DNA of 64,000 nucleotides from Ailurus styani (taxonomy: Eukaryota > Chordata > Mammalia > Carnivora > Ailuridae): NCBI GenBank assembly GCA_002007465.1, contig LNAC01000032.1, positions 10,622,594 to 10,686,593 of the forward strand, given 5' to 3'. A model generated the notes under the pieces. It saw only the letters and a list, made by a program, of their open reading frames with translations, did not search any database and had not been told where the DNA came from. Made by a program: the position numbers and the translations under genes. Shown here piece by piece: positions 11,865-24,512 of this stretch (positions are counted from its first letter, which is position 1; every line of letters begins with the position of its first letter).

Positions 11865-12490
11865 GCTGGTGGGCCTGGTATCCATGTGACCCATGGGGCT
11901 ATAGCAAACAAAGAAACAGTTCTTGGCTTCCTCACAAGGACTCTCTGTGGCTATCCACCTAGGGTTCAGTGCAGAGGAGCAGACAGAAATACCTATCTCC
12001 CAGTCTTTCCCTGTCCCTAAGAGAGGGCTTTTTGTATACTTTAAAAACTGTTGTCTGAGGGTCAGGCTTCTAATTTAGCATACATCTAGGGATGACGGTG
12101 ATTGTCTCCTGAGACCAGGGAGGCCTAAGGGTACTATCACTATATTCTCCCTTTGGCCTGTTGTACATGATTGGTGTCTACCTGGAGGAAGCTTGTGCAC
12201 ATATGTGGTACCCTGGCTTTTGTGGATGCCATCCAGGGGACACATCCCTTGATCACCTGGCTCTTGTGGCTGGTGGAACTTACATTAGTGGATCCCTATA
12301 GGACTGTAGCCATCAAAGAAAAAGTTCTTAACTGGCTATCCTCCCAGGGCCCAGAACAGAGAGAGTAGACAAAAATACCCATCTCCCAGTTTTCCCCAGA
12401 AAGAGGCCTAGTTAGATACTTTAAAGGATGCTGCCTGAGGGTTCGGCTTCCAAACAGCCAGTGTCTAGGTGTTGACTGAGATCCTCCCCC
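11865..12490. repeat. Diverged tandem duplication of about 350 bp
   Basis: Unit 1 ('gctatagcaaacaaagaaacagttctt', 'tatctcccagtctttccc', 'actgttgtctgagggtcaggcttc') and unit 2 ('tgtagccatcaaagaaaaagttctt', 'catctcccagttttcccc', 'gctgcctgagggttcggcttcc') keep the same motif order. Confidence 0.75.
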
Positions 12491-12838
12491 TTAGGACACT
12501 AACAGATCTTGGCACAGCCTTAGCTGCTGGGAGTCATTAGGAACAAAGATGACTTGTACAATCACAACAGTTTGAGACACAACCAAGAGTTCAGGCCCAG
12601 CTGAACAAATATGTTCATCATTTACATGAGAATACTCTATGAAAACTGGGAAAGGTGGCTGTTTTATGTAATCCACAGAAGCCAATGCAGAGAGTCAAGG
12701 AAAATGAAGAAAAGAAGAAGTGTGTTCCAAACAAAAGACCAAGATAAAACTCCAGAAACAGTTTTTAATGAAATGGACGTGAGACTACTATGAACAATTG
12801 TATGCCAACAAATTGGATAACCAAGAAGGAATGGATAA

Positions 12839-13035
12839 GGGGCGCCTGGGTGGCTCAGTGGGTTAAGCCTCTGTCTTCGGCTCAGGTCATGATCTCAGGG
12901 GCCTAGGATCGAGCCCCGCATCAGGCTCCCTGTTGAGTAGGGAGCCTGCTTCCCCCTCTCCCTCTGCCTACCTCTCTGCCTACTTGTGATCTTTCTCTCT
13001 CTGTCAAATAAATAAATAAAATCTTTTTTTTTTTA
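12839..13035 (+). mobile_element. CAN-SINE nested in old L1
   Basis: Full-length copy with 'gggcgcctgggtggctcag', 'gcctctgtcttcgg', 'caaataaataaataaaatc' and an interrupted T/A tail. Perfect 16-bp TSD, AAGAAGGAATGGATAA, at 12823-12838 and 13036-13051. Confidence 0.96.
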
Positions 13036-13364
13036 AAGAAGGAATGGATAAATTCCTAAGAACATGCAATCTACAAGGACCGAATCATGAAGCAATAGAA
13101 AATCTGAATGGACCAATTACTAGTAAAGAGACTGAATCAGTAATCAAACACCTTCCAAAAAAGAAAAGTCCAGGACCAGATGGCTTCACTGATGAGTTCT
13201 ATCAAGCACTGGAAGAAGAATTAATACCAGTCCTTGTCAAACTCTTCCAAAAAAACATAAGAGGAAGACACACTTCTCACCTCATTTTATGAGGCCAGTA
13301 TTACCTTGACACAAAAACCAGATAAGGATAGCACAGAACAGGAAAACTACAGGCCAATATCCTC

Positions 13365-13990
13365 CTTGAAGGGTGGGGAAAGTGGATGAAGGTGGTTAAA
13401 AGGTACAAACTTCTAGTTATAAGATGAATATAACACATAAATCCTGGAGAAGTAATATACAGCATGGTGACTATAGTTAGCAATATTGTAATGTGTATTT
13501 GAAAGTTGAAAAAATGATTTATAATCATGTGTGGTGATGGATGATAACTAAATTATTTTTGTGATCATTTTACAATACTGTTGAGCCTTGAACAATGTGG
13601 TACCCCAACTCTTGCAGAGTCAAAAATCTGCATATAAATTTTGACTCCCCCCAAACTTAACTACTAATAGCCTACTTTTGACTGGAAGCCTTACTGGTAA
13701 CATAAACAGTTGATTAACACATATTTTGTGTAAGCATTATACACTGTGTTCTTATAATAAAGTAAGTTAGAAAAAAGAAGATGTCATTAAGAAAATCATA
13801 AGAAAGAGAAAATATCTTTGCAGTACTGTACTGTTATTTGTTGAAAAGATATCTGTGTATAAGTGGACCCTTGTTGCTCAAATTCATATTGTTCAAGGGT
13901 CAACTGTATATACATATATCAAAGCACTATATTGTACACCTTAAACTTATGCAATATTATGTGTCAATTATGCCTCAGTAAAACTGGAAA
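13365..13990 (+). mobile_element. L1M 3'UTR, split by a DNA transposon
   Basis: 'atgaaggtggttaaaaggtac', 'acagcatggtgactatagttag', then after the insertion 'attgtacaccttaaactta' and 'gtgtcaattatgcctcagtaaa'. This is the ordinary old-L1 3'UTR order. Confidence 0.75.
13578..13906 (-). mobile_element. MER2-like (Tigger) DNA transposon
   Basis: The terminal inverted repeats are ctgttgagccttgaacaat on the left and attgttcaagggtcaactg on the right. The element is flanked by the TA dinucleotide at 13576-13577 and 13907-13908, as expected for Tigger/mariner elements. There is no transposase frame, so it is non-autonomous. The family name is from memory. Confidence 0.8.
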
Positions 13991-15002
13991 AAAATTTGCA
14001 AAGTAAATTTGAATCATAATTAATGATAATGCATAATTTTTATTGTCCTGAATGATAATTAGGAATCTGCCTTAAACAATTCTTTTAATGAGTATGATTA
14101 TATTACTGTTACAGAGCCAAACTTTTTCCCTTTCTAAAAATGAATTTTTGTGATTTTTTAAAATAAAAGTAATAAATGTTAAAATCCATTCTGATCCTAT
14201 AGCAGTTTGAATTGTATCACACTCACTCTGACTGATCTGCACATTTAAAAATCCAAGATCTTGGATTCCTACTTTGCAGACTTATTGGGATTAAAGGTTC
14301 AAGTTCATGTTGAAGATGAATTGTATCCTTCAAACTTTTCCCTTAATGTCCAGTCAAGGCTTAGGGCAGATGAGACCTCTTACCTATTTCCTCTGACCTG
14401 ATTATAAGAAGAGAAGCAGAGTGAACAAAGTGGATGATAGGAAAGTTCTGAGAAATAATGTATTCAGGATTTTCATTCATTCCTTCATTCACAAATATTT
14501 GGGTCCCAGTCTTAGTGTTAGTGTTCCAGCCTTTGGATAACATGTCTGTTCTCTCTTTCCTTAAGGGCTTGCTTGAGAATACAAGGCAGCACAGATGGGG
14601 CTCTGAAGCAATGGATATATGCCCAGAGTTGGGAAATAAATCTTACTCAGCTTTTCACATAGTGCAAGAGCTAGCTACTATTTTTAGCTGCCAAGTACAC
14701 CAGTCAGATTACTGGCCAACTCCCATCATACCTTCTTCTAGTGTCAAAGCCTCTATCTCTAGGCATGTGGCTAAAACCAGGTCAGTCAGAATACTTCTCC
14801 CTTTGGTGAGGTAAGTCAAATGATCTGAGTCACAATGTTACACCAGGATTATTCTAGATGGAGAAAGCACAGAAAGCCTTGCATTTGAATACTAGAGTTA
14901 GAAGTTTGTGAAAACATATGCCAGTGGTCCTTTTTCTTGTCTTGTGGGGAATGCCTGTTTGCAGTAGGAGATAATGAAACTGGTGCAGAAATAGCAGAGT
15001 TA
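13991..15002. other. No gene recognised
   Basis: Mixed unique sequence. An open frame at 14458-14814 has no recognisable domain and lies in sequence that looks like an old repeat. Confidence 0.4.
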
Positions 15003-15090
15003 GAGATACAGAGAGAGAGAGAGAGAGACAGAGAAAGAGATAGAAAGAGAGAGAGAGAGAGAGAGACAGAGAGAGAGAGACAGAGAGGGA
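15003..15090. repeat. (GA)n microsatellite
   Basis: About 85 bases of GAGAGA with scattered CAGAGA and AAGAGA interruptions. Confidence 0.95.
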
Positions 15091-16100
15091 CCAGGAAGCA
15101 CTGAATGCTGTTTCCAGGTCTGAGGTTCTAAAAGCTGACATCCCTTGGGGTGTTAGCTGATGAAAGATTCTGGGCAGAGGAGGCTGCCTCAACTCTGTAT
15201 CACATTTCACCATCTGGAACTGAAAGCAGCACTGCTCCTGCCCAGGGCTCAGAAAATGTCTTATATAAACAGTACCTTCAACCTCTGGCCCCCAGGTCCT
15301 AATCTTCTACCAATAGTCTCCTCAAATCACATTTCTCAAGAAAAGCAACCCTTTTCAGGTATAAAGGAGTCTTAATCTCAGGGGAGACAGTTACTCAAGG
15401 GAACCAAATCTGGAAATTCAACTCTTGTCCACCAAGTGAACAACCTTTTACATAACTAAACAAAACCCTTCTTCTTCTTCAACTGTAGTCTTTGCTGCAT
15501 ATTTAAATAACAAAAAAATTCAAGAGGTTTAATCAGAACAGAGGGGTTGTTTATCCCAAATATGTTATCTTGTTTTTGTGAAACAAAAAACTATCTGCAG
15601 CTTTGAAATGGCAGTTTTTTTCAGCTCCTAGTCTTCTAAACCAAGGTGTCAAGATTCCATCAGAATTCTAGCTCAAGTTGCTCTGCGCCCTTCTTCTTCC
15701 TGGAGATCTGTCCAAGAAGCTTTTCACAGCTTATGACCTACAAATTGGAATTTAGCCCATAGGGATGGATAATAGTGCAGGTGACTTTACTTTCCATTTT
15801 GCTTCAGATATCACTTTAATGTTCTTCTGCACATTAAACACATCTGAGTAGGGCTGTTCTGTGAATAGTTAAAAATGTAGGATTGAAATAGAGTGAAATG
15901 CCAAGGGAAGGAAATACAAATTTAGGAGAAATTACAGTGGAGGTACTTATTTGAATTACTCTGTCACGTGGTGGCAGATCATGATCAATTCCTTTCAGCT
16001 TAAATTTTCACACTAGCAGCCTCTCTTCAGTCTTGAAGTTTTTGTCACTTGACTAGGTTCCTGACTGGGGCCCCACTCCTCCTTCTGCCTTTGCTATTCA
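15091..16100. other. No feature recognised
   Basis: No exon, RNA gene or nameable repeat seen. Confidence 0.4.
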
Positions 16101-16113
16101 TATTAATAGCATC

Positions 16114-16598
16114 TTTCCCCTCTCCTTTTTAAAAAAAATTTAAATTCAATTAATTAACATACAGTGTATTATTAGTTTCAGAGGTAGAGTTTAGTGATTC
16201 ATCAGTTGCATAGAACACCCAGTGCTCATTGCATCATGGGCCCTCCTTCCTGCCCATCACATAGTTACTCCATCCCCACACCCACTTCCCCTCTAGCAAC
16301 CCTCAGGTTTTTTCCTATAGTTCAGTCTCTTATCATTTGTCTCCCTCTCTGATTTTGTCTTATTTTATTTTTTCCTCTCTTCCCCTATGATCCTCTGTGT
16401 TGTTTCTTAAGTTTTACATATGGGTGAAATCATATGATAATTGTCTTTCTCTGACTGACTTATTTCACTTAGCATAATACCCTCTAGTTCCATCCACATC
16501 ATTGCAAATGGTCAGACTTCATTTTTGATGGCTGAATAATATTCCAGTGTGTGTGTGTGTGTGTGTGCGTGCGTGTGTCTCACATCTTCTTTATTCAC
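16114..16598 (-). mobile_element. L1 LINE, 5'-truncated, reverse
   Basis: It begins with the reverse L1 3' end ('taattaacatacagtgtattatta') and continues into distal ORF2 ('ggctgaataatattccagtgtg'). A 13-bp TSD, TATTAATAGCATC, lies at 16101-16113 and 16599-16611. Confidence 0.9.
16540..16580. repeat. (TG)n/(CG) microsatellite
   Basis: gtgtgtgtgtgtgtgtgt with gcgtgcgtg interruptions inside the reverse L1. Confidence 0.9.
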
Positions 16599-16611
16599 TA
16601 TTAATAGCATC

Positions 16612-18318
16612 AAAGGAATTTTGACCTCTATATGTCATGAGATATGATACAAGACAGATTTAGTATTATTTTCATTCTTATGAAGAAAAGGGATCAGCAT
16701 TTAAAAGAAAGACCCACAATAACCATAGGTAGGATTATGTTAGAAAATCTGAGCTGCAATAAGGGTCAGATTCCAACTGGAGAGTAAGAATAATTGTATT
16801 GGCCTCATTCTTCAATCAGCATCACCCTGACATTCAACAAGAGGCTAGAAGCAGACACTGGGGAAGATTCAGGGTTGGGTGTGATACCATAGGTCCACTG
16901 CATGATTATGAAAATCTAGCGTATTGAACTTCTGATAGGGATGGCTATACTAAATATTGTCATCTTAGAAATTTGGTGTGTCAGATATTATGGATTGACT
17001 GGCTCACATAACACCCATTCCACCCACTTCCCTGTTTTTTTCTTATCTGACTATTTCAGCAGCCGCAAAACCTAAAAGCTCAAAATTCCCCAGCCTCTAT
17101 CAACACTAAAGTGGCTACATGACTTGGTTCTGGTCAGTGAAGCATAAGCAGATGTGATCTGGTATCACTACATGTCCTCTCTTTTTTTGGTCTGCTTTGT
17201 GGTTTGAGGCCTAGAGGCACTGATACCATTTAGTACCGTGAGGAAACAAGTAAGAGGACAAATGATAGCATGATAAGGTTGGTAGACCAAGAAGGTAGAA
17301 ACCACTCGGTATCCAGTGGGTTTGTTGAACCATAGTACGAGCCTGAAACTGACTCTCCCAGCACTTGTGTCAATAAGACAGTAACCCTCCATCCCTTTAA
17401 GTCAGTGCTTCCCATCCTTTTCCATATCTTGGCACACAAGGAAATGATAATATCCATATGCTACATGAAGGTAGATGGATAAGAACAGGAAACAATCTTT
17501 CACATCTTAAGTACCCACTCCAAAGATTAAATGATCACTATTTCAGCTTACTTTTAAACATTTACAGATCTCAAAGAAATCTGATTCAAGCCACTTTTAG
17601 TTGTACTTTCTGTTTCCTAAAACTGAACATGTCCCCGACACACTGGAGTTTAAAGAGAGTCTTGGGAGGCAAGGAGGTCTTTTCTGACTTGAGAAAGAGA
17701 GAATGGTTAGGTAACTGAAAATCATGCTGAAGGTAAAAAGCAAGGTAGCCTCTATAACATGAAAATGAAAATGTGACATACAAAAAATAAGATCTATTAC
17801 AAGAGAGTCATTTCTGATTTAAGGAACCTGAGGGTTCTCAGATTTTTGTGCTGAGAAGATCAAAGTAAAGTTTCTGTAAGTGCCTGGCTGATGGAATGGA
17901 GATGGGAGGTCTACAGAGTCAAGGAAAAAAAAAGAAATATGGACTAAAGGAACTAGGTTGTTATTAGCTTAGGACATAGAGGAGATTGGTATAGAGGAAG
18001 GATGGACTGTTCTAGGCTGAAGATGTTGAAGAAGGAAGAGGTCTCTGCTGGATGAGAGCTGTGATGCTATGTGGTAGGGGAAGGCGATTTAGTCTGAGAA
18101 TATACACTTCAAGTGATGAGACTGGAAGAGAATTGCTTACTCTGTTGTTTAGAAGTAGGACTGGGAATCCAGGAGAATACCAATTCTCTCAGACTAGCTG
18201 TTCCCCCTGCATCTCCCCTCTTGACATTTCCTACTCTTTTTCTAGGCACTTTAAAGGGTCAGATTGTAGTACTACAATAAAATTTATAGATGAGATTTTT
18301 TTTCCCAGACTCATTTCC
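16612..18318. other. No gene; one stretch resembles an unnamed old repeat
   Basis: 'ttggttctggtcagtgaagcataagc' near 17125 belongs to the same unnamed set as copies near 7420, 10480 and 44700. The open frames here have no recognisable domains. Confidence 0.35.
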
Positions 18319-18850
18319 TGATGACAAAGATTTTTTTCCTTGACCAAACTCTACTCAGCCTCTCTTGAACTCTTTTTCAACTAGGCCTGACTTTTGGACT
18401 TCAGTGACTCTCTCAGCATTGCCCAATTTTAGGGAGAACCTTGATAAATCAATTTTACTAGAATCGTCTATATTCCATATCTGATCACCCTCAATATCTA
18501 ATAGGGTCCCTCATCTGCTACCATCCCCCCAGGTGATATCTGATCATCCTGGCCTGCCTTCAGCAAGAATCCTATAAGGTCAGTTTAGCCAGAATCCCAT
18601 CCTACTCCCTCTTACCCCTCATGTTTCCTCTTAGTAATGAGCCCCACCCTCCTCCTTGGCTATAAATTCTCAGTTGCCTATGCTATATTGGGAGTTGAGT
18701 CCAATCACTCTCCCCTACTGCAAGACCCATTGCATTGTTCCTAGACCACTGCAATGGTCCACTTTGAATACTGTCTGCCTTACTATCTTAAATAAGTGTC
18801 ATGAATAATTTTTTTCTTTAACAATTTGAATAATATTTTTTCTTTAACAT
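18319..18850 (+). mobile_element. LTR-like fragment (endogenous retrovirus class unresolved)
   Basis: 'ccttggctataaattctcagttgcc', 'gtccactttgaatactgtctgcc' and 'aagtgtcatgaataatttttttc' have the promoter/poly-A layout of a mammalian LTR. Edges are approximate and no TSD was seen. Confidence 0.45.
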
Positions 18851-19891
18851 TGATTAGTAGTTAACAATTAAACACCAATAATAGTAATAGATGATATAGG
18901 TATTACATTGTTGAACACATGAGACTTCTGACACCATTTAAAATGCTATACAAATATTAAATCATTTAATTCTCATAAAAACTCAGTGAACTTTGTCTTA
19001 AGGCAGCACTAAGTGTTATGATTTGTTGTGTAAAAGACAAAGTGCACTGGACAATTCAAGAGATGATTGCATATGGATGATTCTACTAGAGAGAAAATTT
19101 ACTAATGAGGAATGTCTCAAAGAAAAAGGAGGGACCTGGGGTTTTATAGATGCAGGTAAACAAGCAAGTCATCTGCAATATGGGAGATATGAGGAAGAGT
19201 GAAGACATCCTGGACGATGTGAGGCCAGGGTATGCCTTGAGGATAGTCATTTTCAGGAACACAAATAGGTACAAGAATTTCTTACCCATTGCTGCTCAAA
19301 ATACACCTCAGGTAAAAGTTCAACACTGTCAGGTGAGGAAAGAATGAGAGAAGCAAGTGAATGTAGCAAATAATTTAATGACAACTTTCAAACTCTATGC
19401 CCCTTATTCAAACTCTTTAACATGAATTAAAGGCAAAGCCTGTTACTCTACATGTTATCTAAAATTATCTAGTATTAAATTTAAGGGGAATGGAAAACTT
19501 AGGATCATCTTCAGTGCTACATTTTAAGAAAAGCCAATATATGATAGATAATTGGGAGGTATTTATTTATGATACAAAATGATTATTTAAAGTTTTAATA
19601 AACTTCCCAATGATCTATTTTTGGGAATAGTGATAATAGTGAGAGGCCACCCAAGAACTTAGCAATAAGAAAAGTAAGATTGCCCCCTGGGAAAACTACT
19701 CTTATGGCATTTTTCAAAAAAAATAGGAATAGTGTCTGTTTAGGTCATAGATTATTCCCAGAACATCAAAAAGTGCTTGGCATAAAATAGATATTCAAAT
19801 ATTTGCTTAAATTAGTGACTTTGTGGTAATAAACCTGGAGACAGTATCGAACTATAGGACTAAAGAGTTTGGGAATGCCTCCAATTCTAAT
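18851..19891. other. No feature recognised
   Basis: A weak MIR-like match around 18940-19010. Otherwise nothing. Confidence 0.35.
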
Positions 19892-19908
19892 AAAAATAAC
19901 TTAGGTGT

Positions 19909-20093
19909 GGGGCACCTGGGTGGCTCAGTTGGTTAAGTGTCTGCCTTTGGTCATGTCATGATCTTGAGGTCTTAGGATCGAGCCCCATGTCTGGCTCCCT
20001 GCTCAGCGGGGAGTCTGTTTTTCCCTCTTGCTCTGCTTTTCACCGCCTTTCTGGTGCATTCTCTCTCTCTCTCAAATAATAAAAATCTTAAGA
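19909..20093 (+). mobile_element. CAN-SINE
   Basis: 'gggcacctgggtggctcagttgg', a (TC)n run and 'caaataataaaaatcttaag'. TSD aaaaataacttaggtgt (19892-19908) and aaaaataacccaggtgt (20094-20110), 15 of 17 matching. Confidence 0.94.
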
Positions 20094-20202
20094 AAAAATA
20101 ACCCAGGTGTAATCTTGAGAAGCAAGTCTGATATGTCATTAAAGTTTAATGAGTAAAACCCTAAGCAGTAGTATTATACCTTATTTAGAGAGATGATGTA
20201 AA

Positions 20203-20703
20203 TGAAGGGCCTCAGAACACGCCTTCCCAAAATAAGCTGACTTGGCATATTAACTATTTTGAGGTAAAGATACTTGAAAAACAATAGGTGCAAGTGGCAC
20301 TATGACCTTCACTTTTCTCTCTGAAAACAGGAGAGAAAAATCCCATGCAAAAGACCCCCTTTTGTGCATCTGGAGGAGAAGAATTCTTACCACCAGAGAC
20401 AGGGGGGTCAAGGCTGAGAAGAATCTGTACAAACAAATCTTGTTAAAATAACCCTCGTCCTCCTTCAGTTTCCCCCATATATTTTAGATAATTTTCCACA
20501 TTATTACACTTTGTTTAACCTAGTATGTAAGCACTTAGGCCTAACAGCTTTTAGGGTTTTAATTTTCCAGTGAAAACTAACTACCATGTACATATGAAAA
20601 TTAAATTTGTATGCTTTTCTTCTGTTAATTTGTCTACTCTCAGTTTATGTCAGGTCCCACTGGAGACCCTAAGGGGATGGAGAAAAGTTTTGCCTCCCCT
20701 ACA
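20203..20703 (+). mobile_element. Solo LTR of an old endogenous retrovirus
   Basis: It runs from TG at 20203 to CA at 20703, with a 4-bp TAAA duplication on each side (20199-20202 and 20704-20707), which fits a class I ERV. Its 3' end ('ttctgttaatttgtctactc', 'tcccactggagaccctaag') matches the LTR at 25450-26281. No internal retroviral genes are present. Confidence 0.65.
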
Positions 20704-20707
20704 TAAA

Positions 20708-22780
20708 TAGAGAGGTAAGTTCTTTTTGGAGTATGGAATATAGAATCCCAAAATGAAAAGGCAATAATATTCATATGAAACACTGTCTAGGAAATGCCCC
20801 TACTGATGAAAATTGCTGGGGAGGTAAGAGCTCCAAGGTTTTAAACCTGATTCTATTTGAATTGCACAACTCAGGTCCCCATTCTAATTCCATGCTTATG
20901 AGGCAGACATAGAAATTCTAACTTGGCTTCCTGTGGCTGTCAGAGGAACAAATCTTAGACTTGGTAAGTTTTTTTATTATTGTACTAAGCATGGCAAAAT
21001 TGAACCGCAACTGCACATTTAGCAATTTCTTTACAAATACTGTACATCATTAACTACTCCACCTTGGAAACTGAGAAGCTGAGAAACATAGGAAATAATA
21101 TGGTTAGAATTAGATTTTAAATAGATTTCTCAGGCTGCAGTGTGGAGATTGGACTTAACAAATGCAAGAGTAGGATCGGGCACACAAGTGAAAAGGGAGC
21201 TATTGAGATCATCCACATAGGAGATAATGAAGACCCGAATTAGGAGGCTGTAGAGATGTGAAACCAAAATAGGAAACATTTCTCTGTAAACTGGTACTGG
21301 GTATTATTTTCTAAATCTGCTCTTTTGATAGGTGTGCAAAATCATTTCATTGTTGATTGGATTTCAATGATTTTCATTACTAATGAAGATGAACATTTAT
21401 TACTGGATTAATTCTTTTGTTTATTGCTTAATTTTTAAAATTTAATTTTTCTATCATAAAAGGTTTTAGACCTAAAATGTACAAGAGATTCAAACTACCT
21501 AGAATTAAACAGCAGTGGTAATAGGGGCATTTAAACATACAAAACCAAATAGTGCCAATTGAAATGCAAAGAAATCCTATTTTACTTTAATGTAATGCAT
21601 TAATTTTGGTCTGACCTTTAGTTTTGATTTACACAAAGTTGCCTAGGAGACAGAATTTACTGACTCAACATAGACCAAAAGATTTGCATTGTAAAAAGAG
21701 TCCAAAAATTAATTCTAAGAAATGGAGTAAGTTCACCCAGAATTCAATCAGTTCCAAGGCTTAGGAAAATAATTTTTAAATGAGGCTAGAAGAACAATTC
21801 ATAAACAAATTCCATTGAAGTATTTTTCTCCCTGATGTTTATTTATTGTAAAATAAATAAGATAATAGCAACAAATGACTTTTGTTAAAAGAAAGTGAAG
21901 TCATACACAATCCCATCATCATAGCACATGTCTTATTTCAGTTTTTTTATTCTTTAGTTTTTTTTATCTGTGTTGTTACTGTGAATTTGATGCCTCTATA
22001 GTGTTTGGGAATTCCCTCAAGTGAATTTCTTCTCTGTTAAATGCCTTTACTCTAGAGAAGCTATTGGGTTTTCTATAGCAATAACTAGACATAACTATTA
22101 TTAGTATCTAGTAGCTATCAGTACTATTGCAGTGGTGTATGGAACAATTTCTTTTCATGAGCCATAAATTCTTACAACCATAACTCAAATTTGAAAGATG
22201 TGCAAAAAGCATTTAAAAATCACGTTTTGTCCTTAGTCATTTCTTTTCTTTTGTTGTTCTCAGATGAGTACTTGCCAGTATAAAAGTGATACAGAAGTAC
22301 CGTAGCCCTGTAACTTATAAGTCACACATATATCATCAATCTTTCTGTACTTCAGCTTTCTGATCTGTAAATAAAAGCCTTACATGATTCTTCTAAAGAT
22401 TATATGGTGCCAAGTCATAGATTATACACTCTGTGACTGTTAATTCCCATCCTACAAGTTATTTTGAAATATAATGCTCCCTTATACTGGATTATGAGTT
22501 GATTTCATGGGTGTGGTCAAAAAGAGCAATATAGAAAACCTGCTTATTTGAGCTTTCCTGAGCACATGTGTCCTTTGACTGATGGCTATAAATAATATCC
22601 GAAATACTTTTACCCTTTTTACCCCCAGCACTGCCTCCAGCTCTTAATATTGCTTGATTAACTACAAGGTCTGAAAAATGAAACAAAACAAAATAACTTA
22701 AGGCTTATAACAAGCAATGAAGAACTTATGAAGTTATAAAACTTTTTAAAAACTATGAGTAATTGTATCAAAACTTTTAA
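20708..22780. other. Mostly unrecognised
   Basis: Apart from a weak reverse L2 match at about 21110-21280, I see nothing nameable in these 2 kb. Confidence 0.4.
21110..21280 (-). mobile_element. L2 fragment, reverse
   Basis: 'caggctgcagtgtggagattgg' through 'gaattaggaggctgtagag' follows the reverse L2 order. Diverged. Confidence 0.45.
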
Positions 22781-23344
22781 CCAGAGAAATTATGCAAGAA
22801 AAAGTAATAAAAGGCATCCAAATTTAAAAGGAAGAAATAAAATTATCTCTGTTTGCAGAGGATATGATCTTACACGTAGAAAACTAAAGATTCCACAAAA
22901 AAATGGTTAGGATGAATAAATTCAGCAAAATATCAGGATATAATATCAACACTCAAAAATAAGCTGCATTTGTATACATTGACAATGAATAACCTGAAAA
23001 GGAAATTATGAAAATCAATCCCATTTATAATAATATCAGAAAGAATAAAATACTTAGAAATTAATTTAACCAATAATTTGAAAGATTTGTATAATCACAA
23101 CCATAAAACATTGCTAATACAAATTAAAGAGACATAAATAGAAACACATCCCATGCTCATGTATTAGAAGACTTATATTGTTAAGATGTCAATACCACCC
23201 AAAGAAATCTACAGATTCAGTGCAATCCCTATCAAAACCCCAGCAATGTTTTTTGAAGAAAGAGAAAAACATATCCCAAAATTCATATGAAATCTCAAGA
23301 GAGACCCCAAGTAGCCAAAACAATCCTGAAAAAGGAGAACAAAG

Positions 23345-23512
23345 GGGCACCTGGTTGTTGCAGTTGGTTAAGCATCTGACTCTTGGTATCAGCTCAGGTT
23401 GTGATCTCAGGGTCGAGACCAAGCCCCATGTCAGGCTCCCTCTGCCCCATTTGCTCATACTCTCTCTCCCTTTCTCAAATAAATAAATAAATAAATATTA
23501 AAAAAAAAGAAA
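23345..23512 (+). mobile_element. CAN-SINE nested in L1
   Basis: 'gggcacctggttgttgcagttgg', 'gctcaggttgtgatctcaggg' and a 4x(AAAT) tail. TSD gaaaaaggagaacaaag (23328-23344) and gaaaaaggagaatgaag (23513-23529). Confidence 0.93.
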
Positions 23513-24316
23513 GAAAAAGGAGAATGAAGCTGGAGGACTCACACTTCTTGACTTCAAAACTTATTATAAAGCAACAGTAATCTAAGCAGTGTGGTACTGG
23601 CATAAAGACAGACATAATTATCAATGAAATAGAATAGAGAGCCCAGAAATAAAACCTCTTATATATGGTTCAGTGATTCTTGACAAGGGTGCCAAGACCA
23701 TTCAATGGAAGGACAGTCTTTCCAACAAATGCGCTGGTAAAACTGGATATCCACATGCAAAAGAATGAAGTTGGAGCCTTACTTAACATTATACACAACA
23801 TTTAACTTAAAACGGATCAAAGATCTGAATGTAAAATTAAAAACTAAAGAAAACTCTTAGAAGAAACCATAGGGCAAAACTTCACAGCATTGGACTTGGC
23901 ATTGATTTTTTTTTTTTGGATATGTCACCCAAATCACAGGAAACAAATGAAAAAATAGACAAATTGAACTTCATAAAAATTTTAAAAACTGCCTATCAAA
24001 AGCCAATATTAATAGAGTAAAAAGGAAACCCACAGAATAGAAGAAAACATTTAGAAGTTGGTATATCTGATAAGGGATTAATATCCAGACCACACAGAGA
24101 ACTCCTAGAATTCAGCAATAACAAACCAAACCACCCAATTAAAAAATGAGCAAAGAATTGAATAGACATCTCTCTAAGAAAGATTACAAATGGACAATAA
24201 GCACATGAAAAGATGCTCAACATCTCCAATCATTAGGGAAATGCAAATCAAAACTACAATGAGATTGCTTCCCAGACCTGCTATGATGGCTGTTAAGATT
24301 TGAAGAAACTGGGGCG

Positions 24317-24318
<2 letters not shown>

Positions 24319-24379
<61 letters not shown>
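24319..24379. repeat. (GT)30 microsatellite
   Basis: About 30 uninterrupted GT units at the 5' edge of a SINE fragment. Long and pure, so probably polymorphic. Confidence 0.95.
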
Positions 24380-24381
<2 letters not shown>

Positions 24382-24512
24382 TGGTTGACTCAGTTGGTTA
24401 AGCATTTGGCTCTTAATCTCAGCTCAGTTCAATGTCAGAGTTGAGTTCAAGCCCCTCATTGGACTCCACACTGGGCATGGAGCCTACTTTAAACAAACAA
24501 ACAAAAAGATTT
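24380..24512 (+). mobile_element. CAN-SINE fragment adjoining (GT)n
   Basis: 'cttggttgactcagttggttaagcatttgg' through 'agcctactttaaacaaacaaac'. A short SINE without the CT stretch, whose head is replaced by GT repeats. Confidence 0.75.

Larger units (their letters stand above)
11480..13362 (+). mobile_element. Old L1, 5'UTR-like region joined to ORF2 fragment
   Basis: Positions 11500-12490 are GC-richer and resemble an old L1 5'UTR, with two diverged tandem units. From about 12760 the frame reads L1 ORF2 (FLRTCNLQGPN, then KKKSPGPDGFTDEFYQAL), the region just before the reverse-transcriptase palm. Most of ORF1 and early ORF2 is missing. A SINE interrupts it at 12839-13035. Confidence 0.7.

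Noticed and set aside
14458..14814. 118-codon open frame
   Set aside because: No recognisable domain, no splice or promoter context, composition like the surrounding non-coding DNA.
24217..24405. Threonine-histidine repeat protein
   Set aside because: Translation of the (GT)n microsatellite.
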